DNA of 64,000 nt from Ruegeria halocynthiae (GTDB lineage: Bacteria > Pseudomonadota > Alphaproteobacteria > Rhodobacterales > Rhodobacteraceae). This document shows, one piece after another, positions 42,177-51,413 of this stretch (the stretch's first letter is position 1; each line of letters begins with the position of its first letter). Position numbers and translations under genes: made by a program. The notes beneath the pieces were generated by a model that searched no databases, was not told the origin of the DNA, and saw only the letters and a program-made list of their open reading frames with translations. Location of the stretch: positions 212,149 to 276,148 of the forward strand of contig NZ_JQEZ01000004.1 in assembly GCF_000743705.1 (NCBI RefSeq), given 5' to 3'.

Positions 42177-43010
42177 ATGACCAAACGTATCGCATTTCAG
42201 GGAGAACCCGGCGCCTATAGTCACGAGGCCTGCCGCAACGCCCGTCCCGAAATGGAGGCCCTGCCCTGCCGCACATTCGAAGATGTGATCGAATCGGTCC
42301 GTTCTGGCGCGGCTGAGCTGGCCATGCTGCCGGTCGAAAACACGACCTATGGCCGGGTGGCCGACATCCACCGCCTGCTGCCCCATAGCGGCCTGCATAT
42401 CGTGGACGAGGCCTTCGTGCGGGTTCACATCAACCTGCTGGCGGTCCCCGGTGCCACACTGGCGGACATCACCGAGGCGCATTCCCATCTGGTTCTTCTG
42501 CCTCAATGCGCGGGCTTTTTGAAGGAACACAACATCCGGGGACGGGTCAGCCCGGACAATGCCCGCGCCGCGCGCGAGGTCTCGGAACAGGGCGATAAGC
42601 ACTCGGCGGCTTTGGCCAGCGAATTGGCCGGGGAAATCTATGGGCTGAATGTGCTGGCCCGCCATATCGAGGATCGGGACAACAACACCACCCGGTTTCT
42701 GGTGATGTCGCGCCAGGCGGATATGGCCCGGCGCGGTGAACACGGCATGATCACCAGCTTCGTGTTTCAGGTGCGCAACATTCCGGCGGCGCTGTACAAG
42801 GGCATGGGTGGCTTTGCCACCAACGGCATCAACATGACCAAACTGGAAAGCTATATGGTCGACGGTTCATTCACTGCGACCCAGTTTTATGCTGATATCG
42901 TCGGCCACCCCGACGACCGCAACGTGCAGCTGGCCATGGAAGAGTTGGAGCATTTCACCACCAACGTCGAGGTTCTGGGCGTCTATCCGGCGGCACAGCC
43001 GCGCGGCTGA
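42177..43010 (+). CDS. pheA: Prephenate dehydratase
   Basis: Converts prephenate to phenylpyruvate for phenylalanine synthesis. I start it at 42177 (MTKRIAFQGEPGAYSHEA), giving 277 residues. Catalytic hallmarks are the VENTTYGRVADIH loop and the NNTTRFLV motif near residue 176, and the C-terminal ACT domain (FQVRNIPAALYKGMGGFATNGINMTKLESYM) would bind phenylalanine. There is no chorismate mutase domain. The end overlaps the convergent GNAT gene by 28 bases. Confidence 0.97.
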   Translation: MTKRIAFQGEPGAYSHEACRNARPEMEALPCRTFEDVIESVRSGAAELAMLPVENTTYGRVADIHRLLPHSGLHIVDEAFVRVHINLLAVPGATLADITEAHSHLVLLPQCAGFLKEHNIRGRVSPDNARAAREVSEQGDKHSAALASELAGEIYGLNVLARHIEDRDNNTTRFLVMSRQADMARRGEHGMITSFVFQVRNIPAALYKGMGGFATNGINMTKLESYMVDGSFTATQFYADIVGHPDDRNVQLAMEELEHFTTNVEVLGVYPAAQPRG

Positions 43011-43480
43011 TTCGAGACCGCAAATGCTTTGGACACCGCACCACCGTGCTGTCGGTAATCGACGAACCCTATTGCATCGTAATAGGCCAATCCTTCGGCA
43101 TTACTGGCGGATATCGTGGCATCTATGGCCGGTATCCCGGATGCCCGCGCCACTGTCAGCGTATTTTGAAATAAGGCGCGCCCAATGCCCCGGCGCGCGG
43201 CTGAGGGGCGGATATGGGTTCCGATGACACCCCAGCCAACGGGGGCGCCATAAGGGTTGCCCCCTACCGCCCGTTTCAGGGATTGAAACCCCAGAACACG
43301 TGACCCTGCATCCAACGCCACAGTGCAGACAATCTGATCCGGATGCGTAATGTAATGCGACGCGGCAAAATCCACATCGCTGGATTTGCTGCGTTTTCCG
43401 GCGGCGACCAGTTCCTGCAGAACTGCGGCAACGCCCTCGGCATCGCTTCTGCTGGCTGTGCGAATGACAAAATCGTTCAC
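42983..43480 (-). CDS. GNAT-family N-acetyltransferase
   Basis: A 165-residue GNAT protein. Motif A reads IGTHIRPSAARRGIGRALF (R/Q-x-x-G-x-G/A for acetyl-CoA), followed by NAEGLAYYDAIGF, typical of the C-terminal part. The acceptor substrate is unknown. It starts about 26 bases after the SRPBCC gene and is probably in one operon with it and nudC. Its 3' end overlaps pheA on the other strand. Confidence 0.88.
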   Translation of the reverse strand: MNDFVIRTASRSDAEGVAAVLQELVAAGKRSKSSDVDFAASHYITHPDQIVCTVALDAGSRVLGFQSLKRAVGGNPYGAPVGWGVIGTHIRPSAARRGIGRALFQNTLTVARASGIPAIDATISASNAEGLAYYDAIGFVDYRQHGGAVSKAFAVSNQPRGCAAG

Positions 43481-43506
43481 GGAAACCTCAAAATAGCCCC
43501 GCCCCC

Positions 43507-43974
43507 CTAGCCACCATGCAGGTGACGTTCTTCCATTTCTCTTGCGAATTCGCTGAGCCGCACCTGAAATTGCCGCCGAAATCTGGATTGCCCCAGCCGA
43601 AGCGACTGCAAAAGAAGCCGCGCGGGCAGTGATTTGGCGGATAGGGACATATCAACACTCAGGCGGGTTCTGCGTTGCGACAGGGACAGAAATTCGATCA
43701 TCGTGACCCCGTTCATGCCCTTGCTGGCCGCCTCGAACATCATGCGGGACGGGGGGTCACATTCCGCCATATGGACAGCCACATGACGCGGCTTACCGCG
43801 CAGCCTGAATTCGGTTTCCCATCTTGTGCCGGGCACCACGCCCATATGGCCCGACATGCGGCGCACTTCGATCCCGCGACGCATTGCCATGCGTTCGAAC
43901 CGCTCGAAATCGGCGACCATCTCGAACACCGCATTGATCGGGGCCTGGATATCTTCGCGCGCTGATAACTGCAT
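43507..43974 (-). CDS. SRPBCC (START-like) family protein
   Basis: A 155-residue protein with the pattern of a polyketide cyclase/dehydrase fold: LSAREDIQAPINAVFEMVADFERFERMAMRRG at the start, TRWETEFRLRGKPR in the central sheet, and a C-terminal helix (LLQSLRLGQSRFRRQFQVRLSEFA). Such folds bind lipids or hydrophobic ligands; the ligand is not known here. It lies between nudC and the GNAT gene on one strand. Confidence 0.8.
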   Translation of the reverse strand: MQLSAREDIQAPINAVFEMVADFERFERMAMRRGIEVRRMSGHMGVVPGTRWETEFRLRGKPRHVAVHMAECDPPSRMMFEAASKGMNGVTMIEFLSLSQRRTRLSVDMSLSAKSLPARLLLQSLRLGQSRFRRQFQVRLSEFAREMEERHLHGG

Positions 43975-44015
43975 GGTGGTGCGTCGTTCTCTTACTTGAT
44001 TGGCCTAGTATTTTG

Positions 44016-44996
44016 TCAGTCCAGCGTATCCGCAAGCCAGTTTTGCAACAGAAAATGCGCAATCGCCCCTTTGCGGGCAGGCAACAGATCCGGATGCTCG
44101 CCCGCAAAGGCTTGCATCATATCGCTTTTGCTGACCCACATCGCGTGTTCGATTTCAACCGGATCAATGGTGATCTCGCGCGACAGCGCCTCACCGGCGC
44201 AACCGAACATCAATGAGGCCGGGAAGGGCCACGGCTGACTGGACAGGTAACTGACCGGGCCGACGGGCACGCCCGCCTCTTCCATGACTTCGCGCCTGAC
44301 GGCCGCCTCAAGCGTTTCGCCGGGTTCGACAAATCCGGCAAGCAACGAATACATTCTGTCCGGCCAACCCGGAGACCGCCCCATCAGAACCGAATCTCCG
44401 TGGGTGATCAGCATGATGACCACAGGGTCCGTGCGCGGGAAATGCTGCCCGCAGCAGGATGGGCAACTGCGCTGCCACCCGGCCTGCACCAGATCACTGG
44501 CCGCGCCGCAACGGGCGCAGAATCGATGGGTTTCGTGCCAGCTGATCACCGCTTTGGCTGCTGCCGCCAATTCTGCATCCCGTGCAGAAAGGCGTGTCAT
44601 GATCCGGCGCAATTCGGCAAAAACATATCCGTTTGGCAGATCCGGGTGCTGCTGCTCAGAGCGGTCGATAAAGGCGTTGATCTGCGACAAATCCAAGCCG
44701 TCCGCTGACCAGTCGGAGATATCGGTCGCAAAAATGGGTGCATCGTCCGACAGGCCAAGGAAAACCGGCTCTTCGACAATACCACCCGGCCCGTTTTCAA
44801 CCAGCGTGTGGATCATCGGGATCAGACCCAGTTGATCCAGCCCCTCACCCTGCACCAGAATTTTGCCGCGCCAGATCAACAGGCATTTGGCCTGCGGATG
44901 CGCCCGCGCCTGCGCAATCTTTTCGGCATCACCCCGAATATGCGCCGCGCGATCCAGCCCCGAGCCGCCAAACGTCACATGTTCCGCATTTTTCAT
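44016..44996 (-). CDS. nudC: NADH pyrophosphatase NudC
   Basis: Hydrolyses NAD(H) to NMN(H) and AMP and can remove NAD caps from RNA. I start it at 44996 (MKNAEHVTFGGSGLDRA) after an AGGA site, giving 326 residues. Zinc ribbon: CARCG and CPSCC; the Nudix box GFVEPGETLEAAVRREVMEEAGV is complete (G-x5-E-x7-REVMEEAGV). It is the first gene of a likely three-gene minus-strand unit. No partner gene for NAD metabolism is adjacent. Confidence 0.95.
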   Translation of the reverse strand: MKNAEHVTFGGSGLDRAAHIRGDAEKIAQARAHPQAKCLLIWRGKILVQGEGLDQLGLIPMIHTLVENGPGGIVEEPVFLGLSDDAPIFATDISDWSADGLDLSQINAFIDRSEQQHPDLPNGYVFAELRRIMTRLSARDAELAAAAKAVISWHETHRFCARCGAASDLVQAGWQRSCPSCCGQHFPRTDPVVIMLITHGDSVLMGRSPGWPDRMYSLLAGFVEPGETLEAAVRREVMEEAGVPVGPVSYLSSQPWPFPASLMFGCAGEALSREITIDPVEIEHAMWVSKSDMMQAFAGEHPDLLPARKGAIAHFLLQNWLADTLD

Positions 44997-45171
44997 AGGA
45001 ATTCCTTTGGATCGTCCGCACAGGGCTGCCACGGTTGCACCGGCGTTGCAATGGCAATTCATGACAGGAAAACAACGCGCCGCCAGTGCACAAGTGTGGC
45101 GCGTCTTACAAATTGCAAATACTAATCTTTTTGTTGAAAATGATTAAAATGAAACTGCTAAAAGTAGAATC

Positions 45172-47052
45172 TTGACCAGTACCTCATCGCCGCATCGACC
45201 CACAGCTCAAATTCGGATTCTGGCAACCTCGGATCTGCATATGAATCTGAATGGTTTCAGTTATTACAGCGACGCCCCGGAACCGACGATTGGCCTGACC
45301 CGCACCGCAAGCCTGATCCGGGCCGCACGTCAACAGGCCGAGGCAGACGGCGCATTGGTGCTGCTTTTCGACAATGGGGATGCCTTGCAGGGCAGCGCGA
45401 TTGGCGACTGGGCAGCCGAACAAGGCAATGAACCGCATGTTCTGATGCGGGCGTTCGCCAATCTCAACTATGACGCCATTGGCCTGGGCAATCACGATTT
45501 CGGGTTTGGTCTGAAGGTGTTGGATCGGATTCTGTCTGACGCCCCTTGCCCGGTGATTTGCAGCAACGCCCACCGGCAGGACGCCGCTCCGGCTTGGCAA
45601 AGCCAATCGATCCTGCAGCGAACTATCCAGTTTCAGTCCCGGCATCTGCCCCTGAAAATCGGCGTCTTTTCCATCCTGCCGCCGCAGACCGCCAAGTGGG
45701 AGGCGCATCTGCTGAAAAACGCGGTTGTGATAGACGATATCCTCAGCTGCGCCCGCAAAAAGGTGCAGGACCTGCAGGCCCTTGGCTGCGACCTGATCCT
45801 GGCCCTTGCGCATACAGGGCTGGGGCCGCCCGATGCCCAGCCCGATCTTGAAAACGCAGCAGTGCCCCTGGCCGCCATTGAGGGGATAGACGCGCTGATT
45901 GCCGGGCATTCGCATCTGACCCTGCCCGGAAAAGCGCATGAAGGCATTGAGCACGTCGATGCAATCCGTGGCCGTGTGCATGGAAAACCGGTGGTCATGC
46001 CGGGTTTTGCGGGGTCGCACCTGGGTGTGATCGATCTGACGCTACACATGAATGATCAGGGCAACTGGGCTGTGCGCGACCACAGGTCAGAGTTGCGCGC
46101 TGTTTCCCCCACACCATCGACCACGCCGCAAATCCAACCGAAGGAAGATGCCGAGTTGGTTCACCTGTTTGCCAGCGGCCATTCCGAAACCCGCAAGCGC
46201 GCGGCTGACCCCGTTGGGCATTGCGACCGGCATTTGCACAGTTTTTTCAGCTTTTGCGCCCCGGATCGCGGGCTTGCTTTGGTCGCGGCGGCGCAGGCAG
46301 CCGCCTTGCGCCCTTTTCTGCAGGGGACTGCGTTTGCGGGCCTGCCGGTCCTTTCCGTGGCATCGCCGTCCAAATTCGGTGGCCGCGCTGGCCCGCGTTT
46401 TTTTACAGACGTACCAGCGGGCGAAATATGCCTGCGCCATGTCATCGACCTGTATGTTTTCCCGAACGAACTACAGGGCGTGGTGGTTACAGGCGAACAG
46501 ATCGCGGATTGGCTGGAAATGTCGGCCGGTGTCCTCAATCAGGTGAACCCCGGTGCCCGACCCGACTTGGTCAATCCTGACCGGGCGGGGCACAATTTCG
46601 ATGTGTTGCATGGGATTTCCTATCAGATCAACCTGTCCAAGCCACCGCGCTTTGATGACATGGGGCAGTTGATCCACCCGGAACACCACCGGGTGTCGGA
46701 TATTCGGTTGGATGACCAACCCGTCGCCGCAGACCAGCAGTTTGTCGTCGCGCTGAACAGCTACCGCGCCGCCGGAGGGGGGTATTTCCCCTTTGTCGGT
46801 CAGGCCCATCCGCTCGCGCTGCCTGCTTTGCCGATTCAGCGCATATTGCAGGATTACCTGTCGGGTGCCCTGCCACGCGACCCGCTGGAGGACGCGCCAC
46901 GCCCGTTCAGATTCGCCCCGATGCCCGGTGCCTCGGCGATCCTGAAAACCGGAACACAGGCCCGACAGCACCTGTCGGAACTAGCGGAATACAAACCATT
47001 TATTCTTGGCGAAAACGATGAGGGCTTTTTGCAGGTCCATCTGACCTTCTGA
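45172..47052 (+). CDS. CpdB-like 2',3'-cyclic-nucleotide phosphodiesterase/3'-nucleotidase
   Basis: A 626-residue metallophosphoesterase with the CpdB/UshA domain pair. Metal-binding motifs are DLHMNL (near 21), DNGDALQGS, GNHDFG and AGHSHLTLPG; the C-terminal 5'-nucleotidase domain contains NSYRAAGGGYFPF. No signal peptide is visible from the TTG start, although the UshA group is often periplasmic; export may be absent or the start is misplaced. The upstream 110 bases are AT-rich and carry an 8-codon open frame (ATG 45149). Confidence 0.85.
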   Translation: MTSTSSPHRPTAQIRILATSDLHMNLNGFSYYSDAPEPTIGLTRTASLIRAARQQAEADGALVLLFDNGDALQGSAIGDWAAEQGNEPHVLMRAFANLNYDAIGLGNHDFGFGLKVLDRILSDAPCPVICSNAHRQDAAPAWQSQSILQRTIQFQSRHLPLKIGVFSILPPQTAKWEAHLLKNAVVIDDILSCARKKVQDLQALGCDLILALAHTGLGPPDAQPDLENAAVPLAAIEGIDALIAGHSHLTLPGKAHEGIEHVDAIRGRVHGKPVVMPGFAGSHLGVIDLTLHMNDQGNWAVRDHRSELRAVSPTPSTTPQIQPKEDAELVHLFASGHSETRKRAADPVGHCDRHLHSFFSFCAPDRGLALVAAAQAAALRPFLQGTAFAGLPVLSVASPSKFGGRAGPRFFTDVPAGEICLRHVIDLYVFPNELQGVVVTGEQIADWLEMSAGVLNQVNPGARPDLVNPDRAGHNFDVLHGISYQINLSKPPRFDDMGQLIHPEHHRVSDIRLDDQPVAADQQFVVALNSYRAAGGGYFPFVGQAHPLALPALPIQRILQDYLSGALPRDPLEDAPRPFRFAPMPGASAILKTGTQARQHLSELAEYKPFILGENDEGFLQVHLTF

Positions 47053-47089
47053 CGGGTTGTCATTCCCGCCGCCCTTGCTTATATCAAAC

Positions 47090-47187
47090 CCCGAGAGGTT
47101 GGCGCGGGCGAGCGCCTCGCCAACCTGGTCAGATCCGGAAGGAAGCAGCCACAACGAGCCCCGCTTGGGTCGATGTCCAACCTCTCA
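47090..47187 (+). ncRNA. ffs: 4.5S signal recognition particle RNA
   Basis: The apical domain is unmistakable: CTGGTCAGATCCGG, AAGGAAGCAGCC (47125-47150), the Ffh-binding tetraloop and symmetric loop of SRP RNA. The outer stem is GAGAGGTTGG (47093-47102) with CCAACCTCTC (47177-47186), which defines the ends within a few bases. It lies downstream of cpdB; ffs near dnaX is a familiar neighbourhood. Confidence 0.93.
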
Positions 47188-47230
47188 CTTCTTCACTCCG
47201 TAATGTATCAGCGCCAAGCGAATGATCCGG

Positions 47231-48088
47231 CTATGCGATCAGCCGTGGCCAGACGGCGGCGTTACGGCGGGCGAAGGCGCCGATGTGACCCACCCCGGAC
47301 AGATCGAACTCAGCAGGAGACAGCAGGATTCGGCGCGCATCTGGCCCATACAGATCAGCCAACCTCCAGACCGCGTTTGGCGGAACCACCTGATCGTCTT
47401 CGAAAGTGATCAGGTCTACGGGTGTATCGGTTTGCGCCCAGCGTGCTTTGGGCAGCGCGCCTCCGACTTCGGGCAGGTAGTTTCGCGGCGCGGTGCACCA
47501 CCTGCGCCATTGCCAGTAGACCGACGCAGGCAAATCCGCACCAAACCCCAGCGCGCGGCCCGGCAGATACCCCAGGGCTTTCACGATCAATGGCACGTGC
47601 CCGTACCAGAACAGACCTGCCAGCGCCCGATAGGGCCAGGGGTGATCCGACACTGTAACAGCGCCAGAGCAAACGCAGATCATGCGGTCTATCTGGGCGA
47701 TATCAGGCTGAAGCGGCCCCAGCATCCCGCCGATGGAATGACCAATGCTCCATTGTTGCGCATCAGGAAACCGCCGCCGCATCTCGGCCCGGGCCGCAGG
47801 CATATCCGTCAGCGCCCAATCCGCCATCCTGACCCGCGACGCCTTTAAGGGGCCGCGCAACGAATGGCCAAAGTCGGTGTAATCATATGTCAGGCAAGCC
47901 ATGCCCTGCTCGGCCGCAAGCCAGCGGGCGAAGTGCTGATAATACTCGCGCGGCACGCCGGTTGCGCTGTGGATGACCACGGCGACCCGGGGTGCGGACA
48001 CCGGCACATACAGCCGCGCCGACAAGCGGCCCGCGCCTGAGGGAAACTGATAATCCTCGGTCAATACGGTCTGTGACGTGTCCAGCAT
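47231..48088 (-). CDS. Alpha/beta-fold hydrolase
   Basis: A 285-residue cytosolic hydrolase. The nucleophile elbow reads GHSIGGM (G-x-S-x-G) near residue 116, the oxyanion area is VIHSATGVPREYY, the late aspartate is in LITFEDDQVVPP and the histidine in SGVGHIGAFA, completing a catalytic triad. Substrate unknown. Divergent from a cobalamin riboswitch across a gap of about 145 bases; no cobalamin-related function is suggested by its sequence. Confidence 0.85.
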   Translation of the reverse strand: MLDTSQTVLTEDYQFPSGAGRLSARLYVPVSAPRVAVVIHSATGVPREYYQHFARWLAAEQGMACLTYDYTDFGHSLRGPLKASRVRMADWALTDMPAARAEMRRRFPDAQQWSIGHSIGGMLGPLQPDIAQIDRMICVCSGAVTVSDHPWPYRALAGLFWYGHVPLIVKALGYLPGRALGFGADLPASVYWQWRRWCTAPRNYLPEVGGALPKARWAQTDTPVDLITFEDDQVVPPNAVWRLADLYGPDARRILLSPAEFDLSGVGHIGAFARRNAAVWPRLIA

Positions 48089-48239
48089 ATTGCGCTCTCA
48101 TCTTTCTGAACCGCTTGGTTCACCTTCCTCAATCCGCCCTGTTTGCCCCGGCAAGTCAAGACCGGCCGGACATGACCAAACGTCCGCTTTGCCGTGCCAA
48201 CTCTGGCTTGACTCGGGGCGCTCGCACCCGCTAGCGATA

Positions 48240-48433
48240 CTGTGATGGTTCTCGTCCCCGGTTTCGGGGCGAGATGAAAAGGGAACACGGTGCGGTCCTG
48301 CCCGGCAATGCCGGAACGGACCTAGGCCGCGACTGCCCCCGCAACTGTAAGCGGTAAGCAATGCCGAAACACCACTGGCCGAAAGGCCGGGAAGGTCGGC
48401 AAAGCGATGACCCGCAAGTCAGGAGACCTGCCA
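48240..48433 (+). promoter_or_regulatory. Cobalamin (adenosylcobalamin-type) riboswitch
   Basis: All conserved parts can be read: GATGAAAAGGGAACACGG (48273-48290), the CCCCCGCAACTGTAAGCGG box (48336-48354), CCACTGGCC (48372-48380), GGGAAGGTCGGC and the terminal GATGACCCGCAAGTCAGGAGACC (48406-48428). The expression platform may be translational: CCTC (48511-48514) can pair with GAGG (48520-48523) and cover the Shine-Dalgarno of the next gene. Confidence 0.95.
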
Positions 48434-48530
48434 TCGAACGAAAACCGAAACTCGGGCGGGGTGTCCGGGCAGGTCGTCAGCGTGCTGCCTTACCTGAACA
48501 ATGCCCCGTTCCTCGCGCGGAGGGCGCATT

Positions 48531-48938
48531 ATGATATGGAAGACAAAGACGCATCAATTCACCGCAACTGTGTGCCAACGCACCGGCAAGACATGCCCGG
48601 CCCTGGCGCGGCTAGCACGAGCGATGACCGTCGCGATGAAAACCGCTGCACCGACCACAACCCCGGAATTTCAGGTCGAAGGCAGCAGTGATCTGACCTA
48701 TTGCCCGGAAGGGTGCACCGCGCGTTTTTGGGCGCAAAAAGATCAGATCAGGGTCTTTTGCGGCACTTGCGCGGATACCCCGACAAAAACGCTGGATGGG
48801 TATGCTGACATGATGTTTGGCACCTCTTTTACACCGCTGCCAGCGGGCGTGTTGACCGACCTGCCCTGCGCAATGCTTGAGGTCTCATCTCTGGTGCCGC
48901 GCCCGGCTGCGCCGATATCCGAGCATTTATCGGCCTGA
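48531..48938 (+). CDS. Small Cys-rich protein under cobalamin riboswitch control
   Basis: I do not recognise this 135-residue protein. The start at 48531 (MIWKTKTHQFTATVCQ) follows a GGAGGG site by about 7 bases. Seven cysteines are at about residues 15, 22, 58, 62, 77, 80 and 113, as C-x6-C, C-x3-C and C-x2-C pairs, suggesting a metal or Fe-S site. The layout (TVCQRTGKTC...VEGSSDLTYCPEGC...IRVFCG) faintly recalls the DUF1636/thioredoxin-like ferredoxins next to cobalamin genes, but I would not name it. It ends 13 bases before a convergent phosphatase. Confidence 0.7.
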   Translation: MIWKTKTHQFTATVCQRTGKTCPALARLARAMTVAMKTAAPTTTPEFQVEGSSDLTYCPEGCTARFWAQKDQIRVFCGTCADTPTKTLDGYADMMFGTSFTPLPAGVLTDLPCAMLEVSSLVPRPAAPISEHLSA

Positions 48939-48951
48939 CCCAGCCCTGCAC

Positions 48952-49443
48952 TCAACGCCGGGCTGCCTGTGCGGCCCATTCCAACTGACCGTCTGTCTCA
49001 ACCGCGCAGGGTCGTGCCACGCGCAGGCGTTTCAGCGCGGCCTCTGGCATTTCCCCATGCTCCACCATGATGCGCAGGACAATCATCCCGGACCGCCCAC
49101 ACCCGCCCCGGCAATGCACCAGCACCCGCCCCCCCTGGGCCAGGACCCGGCGGGCCGCCACGCAGACGTCCCCCCACAGGGCATCAATCATGGGTGATGG
49201 CGCGCCGAAATCCGCAACCGGCAGGTGGTGCCAGCGGATGTTGTGCGCACGCAGGTCGTCGCCTAACCCAGCGGCCCCTTGTTGCAGCATCTCGGCCTCG
49301 GTGGTCATAGAGATCACCAGATCCGGCCGCCAATCGCGAATGACCTTTAAATCCTGCGGATAGCTGTCGTCGCGCCCCGGTAAAGCAGACAGGGCAACGG
49401 TGCCATTCCCCACTTGCACAGTATGAATTTCGAACAGGCTCAC
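48952..49443 (-). CDS. Protein tyrosine/dual-specificity phosphatase
   Basis: A 163-residue phosphatase. I start it at the GTG at 49443 (MSLFEIHTVQ), preceded by AGGGAGGG about 7 bases upstream; a longer open frame exists but lies antisense to dnaX. The catalytic loop is VHCRGGCGRSG (HC-x5-R-S), and ADFGAP provides the general-acid aspartate. Substrate is unknown. It is divergent from dnaX and convergent with the riboswitch gene. Confidence 0.85.
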   Translation of the reverse strand: MSLFEIHTVQVGNGTVALSALPGRDDSYPQDLKVIRDWRPDLVISMTTEAEMLQQGAAGLGDDLRAHNIRWHHLPVADFGAPSPMIDALWGDVCVAARRVLAQGGRVLVHCRGGCGRSGMIVLRIMVEHGEMPEAALKRLRVARPCAVETDGQLEWAAQAARR

Positions 49444-49578
49444 GAGACGACCCTCCCTGGGGATCGTTTCTAAGGCGCGCAAAATGTCATGCAAATGGAA
49501 ATTCGCCCTTACCCGCTGTGGACGCGGACGGCGGCGGTCTCTACGCTGCATCCTTGACCCGAATCCGACAGAGCAGAC

Positions 49579-51333
49579 ATGAACGACACGCCCAGCCCCG
49601 CCTATCAGGTTCTTGCCCGTAAATACCGCCCGGAAACCTTTACCGACCTGGTCGGTCAGGACGCAATGGTGCGTACGCTGAAAAACGCGTTCGAGGCCGA
49701 CCGGATCGCGCAGGCCTTTATCATGACCGGCATTCGCGGCACCGGGAAAACCACCACCGCGCGGATCATCGCCAAGGGCATGAACTGCATCGGCCCCGAT
49801 GGTACAGGCAAGCCGACAACAGAACCCTGCGGCCAGTGTGAACACTGCGTGGCCATCATGGAAGGCCGGCACGTCGACGTGATGGAGATGGATGCCGCCA
49901 GCCGCACCGGCGTGAACGATATCCGCGAGATCATCGACAGCGTCCGCTATCGCGCCGCCAGCGCGCGCTACAAGATCTATATCATCGACGAAGTTCACAT
50001 GCTGTCGACCAGCGCTTTCAACGCGCTGCTCAAAACACTTGAGGAACCGCCCGAACATGTGAAGTTCATCTTTGCCACGACCGAAATCCGCAAGGTGCCG
50101 GTAACGGTTCTGTCGCGCTGTCAGCGGTTCGACCTGCGCCGGATCGAACCCGAAGACATGATCGGCCTGCTCAACAAGATCGCAGCGGCGGAAAACGCCC
50201 AGATCGCAGATGACGCGCTGGCGCTGATCACCCGGGCCGCCGAAGGATCGGCGCGGGATGCGACCTCATTGCTGGATCAGGCGATACCGCATGGTGCCGG
50301 GGAAACCAGCGCCGAACAGGTGCGCGCAATGCTGGGGCTGGCCGATCGTGGGCGGGTGCTGGATCTGATGGATATGATCCTGCGCGGCGATGCAGCGGGT
50401 GCCCTGACCGAACTGAGCGGGCAGTACGCCGAAGGTGCCGACCCGCTGGCGGTGCTGCGCGATCTGGCCGAAATCACCCACTGGGTGTCGGTCGTCAAAA
50501 TCACCCCTGATGCGGCAGAAGACCCGACTGTGTCGCCAGACGAACGCGCGCGCGGCCAGCAAATGGCCGAGGCCCTGCCGATGCGCGTGCTGACCCGAAT
50601 GTGGCAGATGTTGCTGAAAGCGCTGGAAGAAGTCTCTGCTGCGCCCAACGCGATGATGGCGGCGGAAATGGCCGTCATCCGCCTGACCCATGTGGCCGAT
50701 CTGCCCAGCCCGGAAGAGCTGATCAAACGCCTTCAGGACACACCACCGCCCGCCGGTGGACCGGGGGGCGGAGTGGGCGCACCACAGCACGCTGCCGGAT
50801 CCTCTCCGGTCTCAGCGGCACCCGCATATGTTGCGCAGGCAAGCGCGGGCGCGGGCGCTCCGACCGCAGCATTGGCGCAGGACGTCCAAGCGGCACTGGC
50901 CCGCTATCCGACGTTTGAACATGTTGTTGAGCTGATCCGGACAAACCGGGACGTAAAGCTGCTGGTCGAGGTTGAGAACGGTGTGCGCCTTGTGTCGTAT
51001 CAACCGGGTCGGGTCGAGTTCACGCCGACCGACAACGCCCCCACCGATCTGGCGCAGAGAATGGGTTCGGCGCTGCAACGCTGGACCGGCAACCGATGGG
51101 CCGTGTCGATCGTGGCAGATGGCGAGGCTGCCACAATCGCCGAGGTTCGCGACGCCGCCGATCTTGCTTTGAAAAAGCAGGCTGAACAGCACCCTTTGGT
51201 TCAGGCCGTACTGATGCAATTCCCCAAAGCCCGCATCAAGCGGATCGAAACGCCGGAACAACGCGCGGCCAAAGTCGAAACCGAAGCCCTGCCCGAAGTT
51301 GAAGACGAATGGGACCCCTTCGAGGAAGACTGA
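49579..51333 (+). CDS. dnaX: DNA polymerase III subunits gamma/tau
   Basis: The clamp-loader ATPase, 584 residues. AAA+ signatures: P-loop GIRGTGKTT at residues 51-59, zinc-binding cysteines in CIGPDG...EPCGQCEHC, Walker B DEVHML and sensor LSRCQRFDLRR. A Gly/Pro/Ala-rich linker at about residues 385-430 precedes the tau-like C-terminal region, which ends acidic (EVEDEWDPFEED). I see no obvious slippery frameshift signal. The downstream ybaB and recR are the usual partners. Confidence 0.97.
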   Translation: MNDTPSPAYQVLARKYRPETFTDLVGQDAMVRTLKNAFEADRIAQAFIMTGIRGTGKTTTARIIAKGMNCIGPDGTGKPTTEPCGQCEHCVAIMEGRHVDVMEMDAASRTGVNDIREIIDSVRYRAASARYKIYIIDEVHMLSTSAFNALLKTLEEPPEHVKFIFATTEIRKVPVTVLSRCQRFDLRRIEPEDMIGLLNKIAAAENAQIADDALALITRAAEGSARDATSLLDQAIPHGAGETSAEQVRAMLGLADRGRVLDLMDMILRGDAAGALTELSGQYAEGADPLAVLRDLAEITHWVSVVKITPDAAEDPTVSPDERARGQQMAEALPMRVLTRMWQMLLKALEEVSAAPNAMMAAEMAVIRLTHVADLPSPEELIKRLQDTPPPAGGPGGGVGAPQHAAGSSPVSAAPAYVAQASAGAGAPTAALAQDVQAALARYPTFEHVVELIRTNRDVKLLVEVENGVRLVSYQPGRVEFTPTDNAPTDLAQRMGSALQRWTGNRWAVSIVADGEAATIAEVRDAADLALKKQAEQHPLVQAVLMQFPKARIKRIETPEQRAAKVETEALPEVEDEWDPFEED

Positions 51334-51413
51334 CACACCATCGCCGTCAAACCCCCAAATCCTCCCGCGCCCGCCACGCGGTCTCGGCTGACGCCGATCT
51401 CTCTAAGCGGCCT

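Noticed and set aside
48407-48691. 94-codon open frame starting inside the riboswitch
   Set aside because: Its start lies in the conserved aptamer end, and the Cys-rich frame at 48531 has a much better Shine-Dalgarno.
48952-50058. Long extension of the phosphatase to 368 codons
   Set aside because: The extra part is antisense to dnaX and the GTG at 49443 has an excellent Shine-Dalgarno.
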